NCBI RefSeq assembly: GCF_003403295.1 | Contig: NZ_QUWV01000013.1 | Span: 1-60,835, forward strand | DNA: 60,835 nt | Source: Komagataeibacter melaceti | Lineage (GTDB): Bacteria; Pseudomonadota; Alphaproteobacteria; Acetobacterales; Acetobacteraceae | Reading direction: 5' to 3' | Notes under the pieces: generated by a model | Told to the model about the DNA's origin: nothing | What the model saw: only the letters and a program-made list of their open reading frames with translations | Database searches by the model: none | Position numbers and translations under genes: made by a program | Shown: one piece after another, positions 37,758-45,323 of the stretch | How positions within the stretch are numbered: position 1 is the first letter of the stretch | Layout of the letters: the number at the start of each line of letters is the position of its first letter

Positions 37758-38450
37758 ATGCCAAAAGTGTCGAACACCACCAGACAGGCAGCGGCACAGG
37801 GCAGGAAGGCATCCGGCAGAAAACCCGTCGTGACGCATGCGCGCGATGCGGAGGCCACGCAGCGCCGCATCCTGCAGGCTGCCAGGCAGGAATTCGCCAT
37901 GAACGGACTGGCTGGCGCGCGTGTTGATATCATAGCCGAAAAGGCCGAAGCCAATAAGCGCATGATCTACCATTATTTCGGTAGCAAGGAAGCACTGTTC
38001 GAACGTGTGCTGGAAGATGCCTATACGGATATATGCGTGGCCGAGCAGTCACTCAGGCTGAACCATCTGGACCCGAAAACAGCACTTGAAACGCTGGTCA
38101 GGTTCACATGGCAGTATTATCTGGACAATCCTGATTTCCTGACTTTGGTCAATAACGAGAACCTGCAGAAAGCCGTGCATCTCCACGGTTCCGAAGTCCT
38201 GCCCGTCATCAGCCGGAACCGGCTGGACATGATGGAGACCCTGCTGGCGCGCGGGGAAAAGGCGGGTGTGTTCCGGCCCGGCATTGACGCCATGCAACTG
38301 AACATAACGATTGCGGCCATCGGGTATTATTACATCACAAACCGTTTTACCGGCTCCATCATCTTTGAATGTGACTTCATGGAGCCCGAAATGCTGCGCA
38401 GGCGGCTTGAGTTCAATATTGAAACGGTTGTCAGAACGGTCTGTAAATAA
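37758..38450 (+). CDS. TetR family regulator, probable controller of the catabolic island
   Basis: 230 aa. A basic 30-residue N-terminal tail precedes the TetR HTH domain (about 33-80: RRILQAARQEFAMNGL, KAEANKRMIYHYFGSKEALF). The C-terminal ligand domain resembles the group with a TetR_C HrtR/RutR-like architecture (YLDNPDFLTLVNNENL). AAGGAG lies just before the ATG. It is the only regulator inside the island, lies directly upstream of the CoA-transferase gene and its palindrome, and the same 12-bp element occurs before other island operons. Members of such clusters often sense an acyl-CoA; the ligand here is unknown. Confidence 0.9.
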   Translation: MPKVSNTTRQAAAQGRKASGRKPVVTHARDAEATQRRILQAARQEFAMNGLAGARVDIIAEKAEANKRMIYHYFGSKEALFERVLEDAYTDICVAEQSLRLNHLDPKTALETLVRFTWQYYLDNPDFLTLVNNENLQKAVHLHGSEVLPVISRNRLDMMETLLARGEKAGVFRPGIDAMQLNITIAAIGYYYITNRFTGSIIFECDFMEPEMLRRRLEFNIETVVRTVCK

Positions 38451-38584
38451 ACCTTTTATTCCCCCACAGGTTATATGGTCCACTGGTCAGGCCACATGTT
38501 GGTAACAGCCTGTGTGCCGGTCATTCACATGCGCGTGGGTCGGGTGCTGACAGGGCGATAGCGCTTGAGATCAGCCCGGCCCAT

Positions 38585-38612
38585 ACATATAAATAACCAG
38601 ATAGTTATATGT
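38585..38612. promoter_or_regulatory. Candidate TetR operator of the CoA-transferase gene
   Basis: ACATATAA (38585-38592) and TTATATGT (38605-38612) are a perfect 8-bp inverted repeat. The centre holds AACCAGATAGTT (38595-38606), the element shared with 24951 and 31862. It ends 17 nt before ATG 38630, so it overlaps the likely transcription start. It is the best-formed copy of the series. Confidence 0.65.
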
Positions 38613-38629
38613 GGTGAAAGAGGTTCGGT

Positions 38630-40219
38630 ATGTCAAAAACAAGAAGCGCTGCCGCCGCCGCCGCGTTAATCGGGGATAATGCCGTCGTTGCCGTGAATTC
38701 CTCCAGCGGGCTGTGCTGCCCCGATGCGGTTCTGGCCGCCATTGGCGAGCGGTTCCGCACGGAAGGCGCGCCCCGCAATATCACGACAATCCACCCCATC
38801 GCCGCGGGCGACATGTTCGGGACCCGGGGGGTGGACCACCTTGCGCAACCGGGTCTGATTTCCCGTATTATCGGCGGGTCCTACCCTTCCGGCCCGTCAT
38901 CGGCCGAGCCGCCGCTGATCCGCCAGATGCTGGGGCGTAATGAGATCGCGGCCTATAACGTGCCCAGCGGCATCATATTCGACATCCTGCGCGAAGGGGC
39001 GGCAATGCGCCCCGGCGTGCTGACAAAGGTGGGGCTGGATACATTTGTCGATCCTGCGCACGAAGGCTGCGCCATGAATGACGCCGCGCGTGAGAAACCG
39101 CTTGTCAGCCGGGTGGAATTCCAGGGCGAGGACTGGCTGTATTTTCCCGCCATCCAGCCCGATGTGGCCATTATCCGCGCCAGCACCGCCGATGAGCGCG
39201 GCAACCTGACATTCGAGCACGAAGGCGCCTATCTTGGTGCCATGGAACTGGCGCTGGCCGCCCATAACAGTGGCGGTATCGTGATTGCACAGGTCAAATA
39301 CGTAGCCCAGTCCGGCACACTGCGCCCTCATGACGTGCGTGTGCCGGGTATTCTGGTGGATTATGTGGTTGAAGCCCCCAACCAGCTACAGACCACGGCC
39401 ACCCCGTACGACCCCGCCATTTCGGGTGAGGTGTTCCGTCCGATCGACAGTTTTACGCTGCCGCCGTTTGATGCGGCCAAGGTCATGGCGCGGCGCGTGG
39501 CGCGCGAACTCAGGCCGGGATGGGCGGTGAACATAGGCTTTGGCATATCGGCCAATGTACCGCGTATCCTGCTGGAGGAAGGCCGCCATGGCGAGGTGAC
39601 ATGGGTGATCGAGCAGGGGGCTGTTGGCGGGATTCCGCTGCTTGATTTCAAATTCGGCTGTTCATCCAACGCCGAAGCCTTTGTCGCATCGCCCCACCAG
39701 TTCACCTATTTTCAGGCAGGCGGGTTTGATGTGTCGCTTCTCTCCTTCCTCCAGATCGCGGGCAACGGGTCGGTGAATGTCTCGAAACTGTCCGCGCGGC
39801 CGCATGTAACGGCGGGGTCGGGTGGGTTTGTCGATATTACGTCGCGTGCGCGCAGGATCGTCTTTTCGGGTTATTTCAACGCAGGCGCGAAATTCGACAT
39901 CGTGGATGGTCGGCTGGTGATCGAGCGCGAGGGGCGGATTCCCAAGATCGTGGACGAGCTTGAACAGATTTCCTTCTCCGGCCCGCGCGCGGTCGCGCAG
40001 GGGCAGGAGGTGCTGTATGTGACGGAGCGCTGCGTCATGCAACTGACCCCGGACGGGCTGATGGTGACGGAAATCGCACCGGGCATTGACCTGCAGACGC
40101 AGGTGCTCGATCAGGCGCAGGCGAGCCTTCTGGTCTCGCCCACGCTGCGCCTGATGGATGCGGCCCTGTTCCAGCCCGATGGTAAAATCCCCACCCACGG
40201 CTCCCGCGTCGCGGCGTGA
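38630..40219 (+). CDS. Acyl-CoA:acid CoA-transferase (YdiF/3-oxoacid type, fused subunits)
   Basis: 529 aa. It transfers CoA between a donor acyl-CoA and a carboxylic acid. Both halves (alpha-like about 1-280, beta-like from about 285) are fused as in YdiF. The beta-half active-site Glu is in TWVIEQGAVGG; GISANVPRIL and PHVTAGSGGFVDITSRAR are further family motifs. The size is typical for the family (about 520-530 aa). AAAGAGG is 6 nt upstream of the ATG. In the island it would activate the acid formed by the aldehyde dehydrogenase so that the acyl-CoA dehydrogenase can act, which is an inference. Confidence 0.9.
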   Translation: MSKTRSAAAAAALIGDNAVVAVNSSSGLCCPDAVLAAIGERFRTEGAPRNITTIHPIAAGDMFGTRGVDHLAQPGLISRIIGGSYPSGPSSAEPPLIRQMLGRNEIAAYNVPSGIIFDILREGAAMRPGVLTKVGLDTFVDPAHEGCAMNDAAREKPLVSRVEFQGEDWLYFPAIQPDVAIIRASTADERGNLTFEHEGAYLGAMELALAAHNSGGIVIAQVKYVAQSGTLRPHDVRVPGILVDYVVEAPNQLQTTATPYDPAISGEVFRPIDSFTLPPFDAAKVMARRVARELRPGWAVNIGFGISANVPRILLEEGRHGEVTWVIEQGAVGGIPLLDFKFGCSSNAEAFVASPHQFTYFQAGGFDVSLLSFLQIAGNGSVNVSKLSARPHVTAGSGGFVDITSRARRIVFSGYFNAGAKFDIVDGRLVIEREGRIPKIVDELEQISFSGPRAVAQGQEVLYVTERCVMQLTPDGLMVTEIAPGIDLQTQVLDQAQASLLVSPTLRLMDAALFQPDGKIPTHGSRVAA

Positions 40220-40233
40220 GGAATGGCACCTGT

Positions 40234-40259
40234 CCCATCCCGGCCATGACCGGGATGGG
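40234..40259. terminator. Hairpin between convergent CoA-transferase and deaminase genes
   Basis: CCCATCCCGG (40234-40243) and CCGGGATGGG (40250-40259) form a perfect 10-bp stem with a CCATGA loop. There is no T run on either strand, but the position between two convergent stops suggests bidirectional termination. Confidence 0.6.
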
Positions 40260-40276
40260 CGGATGCTTTGGCCGTG

Positions 40277-41632
40277 TCAGTCGGTCAGCCGCTGGATGCG
40301 ACGGGCCTCGTGCATATGGGCGCGCAGGACCTCGTTCAGGCCGGACAGGCGGGGCACGCCATCTTCCACCAGGATTTTCCCGTTGACGATGGTCGTGCCC
40401 GCTACGGCGGGCGCGCAGCGCAGCCACGCCTCCACCGGGTCGGTCAGCGCACCGGCCAGCGCAACCTCCGACATTTTCCAGATCACCAGATCCGCGCAGG
40501 CACCCACGCGCAGGTGGCCCAGTTCATCTTCGCGGCCCAGACAGGCGGCGCCGCCCCGTGTCGCCATGTCCAGCGCATCGCGCGCGGACATGGAATGCGG
40601 GCCGTTCCTGAAGCGCCCAAGTAGCAGCGCCATGCGGGTTTCCAGCCACATGGAGGCATGATCGGTCGAGGCCGAACCATCACACCCCAGCCCCACGCGC
40701 ATGCCACGGGCGCGCAGGTTCATCGCATCCGCCGCGCCGCCGCCAATCATCATGTTGGAACACGGGCATTGCGCGGTACATACGCCCGCATGGGCCAGAC
40801 GGTCGATTTCACTGCTGGAGGGATAGATGTAATGGGCCACCCATGACCGGGGTGAGGCCCAGCCCACCCGCTCGAAATACTCGGTCGGGGTGCAGCCGTA
40901 CACCTCGGCGCAGTAGGTGTCTTCCTCGGGGTCTTCCGCAAGGTGGGTGTGCAGGCGCAGGTCATGCCTGTCGGCCATGGCGGCGGATTCACGCATGATC
41001 CGTTCGGATACGCTGAACAGCGAGCACGGGGCCAGCGCCACACGGTCCATGGCACCGGGGGCGGGGTCGTGAAATTTGGTGACCAGCCGTTCGCTATCGG
41101 CCAGGATCGTATCCTCATCCTGTACGACGGAGGCGGGCGGCAGGCCCCCATCCTCGACCGAGCGGGTCATGGACCCACGCGTGGCATGGAAACGGAAGCC
41201 GATTTCATGCGCGGAGCGGAACTGTGCATCAATCAGGTTGGGTCTGGGGTGGACATACATATGGTCCATCGAGGTCGTGCACCCGCCCATAAGCAGTTCC
41301 ACCATCGCGACAAAGGTGGAGAGATAGACGGATTCCTCATCCAGCCCGGCCCAGAGTGGGTACAGGCCCTGAAGCCATTCAAACAGCGTACCGTTGGTAA
41401 CGGGCGCGTAGGAACGGGTCAGGTTCTGGTACATGTGGTGGTGGGCATTGATTAGCCCCGGCGTGACAAGCTGGCCACGCGCGTCAATGGCCCGGCTGGC
41501 TACGGGCGGGGTCTGGCCCCCGGCGCCGGTGGAATGGACACGCCCGTCCTTTATGGCGATCCAGCCGTTGGGAATTTCGTGGCCACGGTCAATATAGATG
41601 TAGGCATCGGTAATCAGGAGATCGACGGTCAT
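40277..41632 (-). CDS. 8-oxoguanine deaminase-like amidohydrolase
   Basis: 451 aa. A member of the amidohydrolase superfamily, subtype TrzA/AtzB/8-oxoguanine deaminase, which removes an amino group from a purine-like ring with one bound metal. Metal ligands are HHH in NAHHHMYQNL, HTHLAE and the Asp in GCDGSASTDHASM. The stretch PCSNMMIGGG matches the PCSN block typical of guanine/8-oxoguanine deaminases. ATG 41632 follows AAGG/AGG, and a hairpin-forming palindrome lies 28-46 nt upstream. It converges on the CoA-transferase gene. It could recycle oxidised guanine or deaminate another N-heterocycle; its tie to the island is only positional. Confidence 0.82.
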   Translation of the reverse strand: MTVDLLITDAYIYIDRGHEIPNGWIAIKDGRVHSTGAGGQTPPVASRAIDARGQLVTPGLINAHHHMYQNLTRSYAPVTNGTLFEWLQGLYPLWAGLDEESVYLSTFVAMVELLMGGCTTSMDHMYVHPRPNLIDAQFRSAHEIGFRFHATRGSMTRSVEDGGLPPASVVQDEDTILADSERLVTKFHDPAPGAMDRVALAPCSLFSVSERIMRESAAMADRHDLRLHTHLAEDPEEDTYCAEVYGCTPTEYFERVGWASPRSWVAHYIYPSSSEIDRLAHAGVCTAQCPCSNMMIGGGAADAMNLRARGMRVGLGCDGSASTDHASMWLETRMALLLGRFRNGPHSMSARDALDMATRGGAACLGREDELGHLRVGACADLVIWKMSEVALAGALTDPVEAWLRCAPAVAGTTIVNGKILVEDGVPRLSGLNEVLRAHMHEARRIQRLTD

Positions 41633-41659
41633 GGACCTGCCTTCGTTCAATACCGGTTG

Positions 41660-41678
41660 CGAGATGGCTGCCATCTCG
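41660..41678. promoter_or_regulatory. Inverted repeat in the leader of the deaminase gene
   Basis: CGAGATGG (41660-41667) and CCATCTCG (41671-41678) are perfect inverted repeats with a 3-nt spacer, 28-46 nt upstream of the start codon on the minus strand. It may be a repressor site or an mRNA hairpin. Confidence 0.45.
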
Positions 41679-41811
41679 TCGCGATGAAGCCCTGTACCGG
41701 AGGTGCGAGGTCCGGATCGTCATCGTATGGGTATCGAACGGGCGTTGACTGCCCATGTCTATCATCGCCCGCACCCGGAATGCAACGATTCCGGTCGGGC
41801 TTGCCCTTAAT

Positions 41812-41833
41812 GCCCGCCCGGCACGGGGCGGGC
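41812..41833. terminator. Hairpin downstream of the nuo/CBS transcription unit
   Basis: GCCCGCCC (41812-41819) and GGGCGGGC (41826-41833) form an 8-bp GC stem 18 nt after the CBS gene stop. No strong U run follows on the minus strand, so efficiency is uncertain. Confidence 0.4.
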
Positions 41834-41850
41834 GGCATCAGGGTGCATGA

Positions 41851-42351
41851 TCAGGCATTTTTCTCCCCACACTGCATGAGTGGTGCGCTCTTTTGTGACT
41901 GGACGGAGGCATGGTCGCTGCCTGTCACATAGTCCTGCAGTTCACGCGCTTCCTGTTCGGCATTTTCCGCGCGGAGTTTGACAACATCCCCGATGCTGAC
42001 CACGCCCGCCAGCTTTCCATCCTCCACAACCGGTATGTGCCGGCTGCGGGAATAGGTCATGCGGCAGGAAAGATCATAGATACTGTCATCCGGCGTGGCG
42101 GTGGGAATGTCCGTGCGCATGATATCCCCGGCATGCAGGGTCGAGATGTCCGGGCCCTTTTGCGCCAGCGCGTTGACAATCATCTTTTCCGATACAAGGC
42201 CGACCAGCCTGCCATCGGGGTCAACAACGGGCGCACCGCCAATATTGTGCCGCGCAAGCGTATCGGCCACGGCAAGTACCGGGTCGTCCGCCTTTACGGT
42301 AATGACGTTGTTGCCCTTCTGGGCCAGGATATGAAAGACGCGTGAGGACAT
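41851..42351 (-). CDS. CBS-domain protein downstream of nuoN
   Basis: 166 aa. Two CBS motifs (about 14-68 and 80-135) form one Bateman module. NIGGAPVVDPDGRLVGLVSE and HIPVVEDGKLAGVVSIGDVV are typical. Such modules usually bind adenine nucleotides or related ligands, and stand-alone forms often sense energy charge. ATG 42351 has AAGGA 8 nt upstream. It starts 51 nt after nuoN in the same direction, so it may be read from the complex I operon. The Ser/Gln/Lys-rich C-terminal tail (about 140-166) is outside the domain. Confidence 0.85.
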   Translation of the reverse strand: MSSRVFHILAQKGNNVITVKADDPVLAVADTLARHNIGGAPVVDPDGRLVGLVSEKMIVNALAQKGPDISTLHAGDIMRTDIPTATPDDSIYDLSCRMTYSRSRHIPVVEDGKLAGVVSIGDVVKLRAENAEQEARELQDYVTGSDHASVQSQKSAPLMQCGEKNA

Positions 42352-42402
42352 GGGAAAATCCTTTCCATGTTTCCGGGGCGTGTTCCCGACTTTTCCCGTC
42401 AT

Positions 42403-43818
42403 TCAGCCGGGAAGGAACGGGTGGATGATACGGGCGGGAAACAGCCCCCCGATCACCACGATCATGGTCAGAACGATGACAAGCGTGGTCAGTTCCGGTT
42501 CCATGCGCCAGGCCGTTTTTGTGGCGGGCGTGGCAGGTGCCTTCATCATGACGCGGATGATGTTCAGGTAATAGTACAGCCCCATGATGCTGCCGGTTAC
42601 CAGTGCACCCAGCAGCAGGTCACGCTGGCGTGCGACACCGGTGGCCGCGACCCCGAATTTTGCAAAAAAACCGATACCGGGCGGAATCCCCGCAAGTGAA
42701 AGCAGCATGAGCGACATGGCCGTGGCCATAAAGGGACGTGTAAAGAACAGCCCGCCCCACTGCGTAATGGCCGCCCCATTGGGGGACAGGGACGGGGAAC
42801 ACGCGCACATGACGGCGAACACACCCAGCGTACTGACCGTATAGGCCACCAGATAGACCGTGATGACGCCGGGTTGCAGTGGACCGGGGGAGAGGAAGGC
42901 AATCAATAGATAACCCACATGCGCAATGGATGAGCACGCCATGAGCCGTGTGAGGCTGCTCTGGCGCAGCGCCAGCAGGTTGCCCCCCAGAATGGTCAGG
43001 ATGATGACCGCGTACAGCATGCCGTTGAGGGCAGGGGGCAGGGACCCGGTCCCGAAATACCGCACGAATGTGGAAAATATCGCGATTTTCGAGACCACGG
43101 CAATGAAGGCGGCCACGGGAAGCGGCGCGCCCTCCATCACGTCAGGCAGCCACATATGGAATGGAACGACCGAAAGTTTGAAGAACATGCCGACAAGGAT
43201 CATGACCGTCGCAACCATCGCCATGGCGGGCGGCATGCCGTCGGCCGGTATGGGTGGTGCAAACCGCAACGACCCGGTCAGGGCATAGGCCAGCCCCATG
43301 CCAAAAAGCAGCACGGCGGAGGACAGGCCCGAAAGGATGAGGTATTTCATCGCCGCCTCACAGCCGCGCATGAAGTGGCGATGATTGAACGCCACCAGCC
43401 CCATAAGGGAAATGCCCACTATTTCCAGCCCCAGGAAAAAGGGCACATAACTGGCGCTGAACACCATGGCGGTCGCGCCCAGCGTGCCCAGCAGCAAAAG
43501 CAGGGGATATTCCTCCGCCGGGCGCGCGCCATCATCCGTCAGGTCACGCCATGACATGAGCAGGATGCAGGCGGAGGAGAATAGGACCAGCATGGCCGTG
43601 AAGGCTGTCCAGTGGTCCTGAATGAACAGCCCCATGCTGCCATCAGGCACTGTTCCGGTATGGTGCGTCACCATGCCCAGTGCCACCAGTTCGGTCACAA
43701 GCCCGATGGACAGCCCGCGCACGACTGACCGCCGCCACGCCATGCCTGCCAGCATGAGCATGATTCCTGCGGAAAGCACCAGCAGGGGCGAGGGAAGGAA
43801 GGTATCATGCAGGGTCAT
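42403..43818 (-). CDS. nuoN: NADH-quinone oxidoreductase subunit N
   Basis: 471 aa. Antiporter-like proton-pumping membrane subunit of complex I. The charged residues of the half-channel are present: Glu in FLGLEIVGISL, Lys in MFFKLSVVPFHMWLPD and the Lys-containing loop near RQSSLTRLMACSSIAHVGY. Start ATG 43818 overlaps the NuoM stop (ATGA). Last complex I gene of the operon. Confidence 0.94.
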   Translation of the reverse strand: MTLHDTFLPSPLLVLSAGIMLMLAGMAWRRSVVRGLSIGLVTELVALGMVTHHTGTVPDGSMGLFIQDHWTAFTAMLVLFSSACILLMSWRDLTDDGARPAEEYPLLLLLGTLGATAMVFSASYVPFFLGLEIVGISLMGLVAFNHRHFMRGCEAAMKYLILSGLSSAVLLFGMGLAYALTGSLRFAPPIPADGMPPAMAMVATVMILVGMFFKLSVVPFHMWLPDVMEGAPLPVAAFIAVVSKIAIFSTFVRYFGTGSLPPALNGMLYAVIILTILGGNLLALRQSSLTRLMACSSIAHVGYLLIAFLSPGPLQPGVITVYLVAYTVSTLGVFAVMCACSPSLSPNGAAITQWGGLFFTRPFMATAMSLMLLSLAGIPPGIGFFAKFGVAATGVARQRDLLLGALVTGSIMGLYYYLNIIRVMMKAPATPATKTAWRMEPELTTLVIVLTMIVVIGGLFPARIIHPFLPG

Positions 43819-45323
43819 GATGCGTGCCCCTCCCGACCCGCTGCCGTCGTGGGGAAAGGGGAGGAAGGCGCGGAAAATGTCATGAAAGGCTGTGGGTACA
43901 GGCCAAGCACGACCAGAAAGGCCATGATACAGCCCAAAGCCATCATCTGCCGGGCCGGAAAATCCGCCATCGGCTGGAGGCTGCCCCCTTGCGGGGCAAG
44001 AAAAATGCTGTTGACCAGGCGCAGCGCATAGATGGCCGAAAGCACCAGCCCCACCGATGCCAGCACCGCAACGGGGGGGCTGACATGCCACGTTGCCAGC
44101 AGGACCAGGAATTCACCGGCGAAATTCCCCAGCCCCGGCATGCCGAGTGAGGCCACGGCAAAGAACACGCCCGCGCTGGACAGGCGCGGCATGGCGGCCC
44201 ACAATCCGCCAATGCGGCGCATGTCGCGCGTGTGCATGCGTTCCTCGATGGAACCCGCGACCAGAAAGAGCGCGCCCGTACTCAGCCCGTGCGCCAGCAT
44301 TTGCACGATCGCCCCCTCCATGCCCATCGGGGAGCTGGAAAAGATGCCCAGCAGCACAAACCCCATATGGCTGATGCTGCCATAGGCAATCAGGCGTTTG
44401 ACATCATCCTGCGAACACGACAGCCACGCCCCGTAAAGGATACCGGCCACGCCAAGCCCCATGGCCAGCGGGGCGAAGCGGGCGGCCGCATCGGGAAAGA
44501 GCATGACATTGAACCGGATCATGCCGTAGCCGCCGGTCTTGAGCAGGATGCCCGCCAGCAGCACGCTCGCCGCCGTGGGGGCCTGCGTATGGGCATCTGG
44601 TAGCCAGACATGAACCGGCACGACCGGGAGCTTGACGGCAAAGGCGGCGAAGAACCCTAGCATGAGCAGCATGGACACCGTTGGGGATAGTGGTGTGGCC
44701 GCCAGCGCAAAATAGTCGAATGTCAGCACCCCATCCGCCCGGTAGTGCATCATGACCAGCCCGAGGATGGAGAGCAGCATGAGCAGCCCGCCACCCTGCG
44801 TGAACAGGAAGAATTTCAGCGCTGCGCGCTGCCTGTCCTCATGCCCCCATACGGCAATCAGGACGAACATCGGCACCAGCATCAGTTCCCAGAAAAAGAA
44901 GAACAGGAACAGGTCGGTGGCAAGGAACGTGCCGATAACACCCGCAAGGGTCGCAAGCAGGAGGAAATGGAACACCCCCCCATTGGCCATGACCTGACGT
45001 GTCGCAAGGAACAGGCACGCAAGACACAGGATAAGGGACAGCCAGATCAGTGCGAGCGAAAGCCCATCCATATCAAGCCTGACCGCAATACCCATGGTCG
45101 GAACCCATGGCATGGAAAAATGCGCCATCCATGGCTCCGCATGGGCCGGGTGGCGCAGGGTCGCGACCAGCAGCACCAGGGTTTCCAGCACCAGTGTCAT
45201 AAGTGCGATGCGCCACGGCGCATCATGCACACGCAGCGCCGCCGCCATGCGGGAGCGGCCAGCCAGCCATGCCACGCCCCCGCCCGCAATGGGCAGCAGC
45301 ACAAGCGCGGGAAGCGGGTTCAT
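43815..45323 (-). CDS. nuoM: NADH-quinone oxidoreductase subunit M
   Basis: 502 aa. Antiporter-like membrane subunit. It carries Glu in FFFFWELMLVPMF (E. coli Glu144), Lys in FAVKLPVVPVHVWLPDAH and KTGGYGMIRFN in the discontinuous helix region. Start ATG 45323 overlaps the NuoL stop; the frame is open further upstream but that belongs to nuoL. Confidence 0.95.
   Translation of the reverse strand: MNPLPALVLLPIAGGGVAWLAGRSRMAAALRVHDAPWRIALMTLVLETLVLLVATLRHPAHAEPWMAHFSMPWVPTMGIAVRLDMDGLSLALIWLSLILCLACLFLATRQVMANGGVFHFLLLATLAGVIGTFLATDLFLFFFFWELMLVPMFVLIAVWGHEDRQRAALKFFLFTQGGGLLMLLSILGLVMMHYRADGVLTFDYFALAATPLSPTVSMLLMLGFFAAFAVKLPVVPVHVWLPDAHTQAPTAASVLLAGILLKTGGYGMIRFNVMLFPDAAARFAPLAMGLGVAGILYGAWLSCSQDDVKRLIAYGSISHMGFVLLGIFSSSPMGMEGAIVQMLAHGLSTGALFLVAGSIEERMHTRDMRRIGGLWAAMPRLSSAGVFFAVASLGMPGLGNFAGEFLVLLATWHVSPPVAVLASVGLVLSAIYALRLVNSIFLAPQGGSLQPMADFPARQMMALGCIMAFLVVLGLYPQPFMTFSAPSSPFPTTAAGREGHAS

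Noticed and set aside
310-41632. Joint purine pathway of the XDH-like enzyme and the 8-oxoguanine-deaminase-like enzyme
   Set aside because: The genes are 37 kb apart, under different regulators, and no other purine catabolic gene lies in the window.
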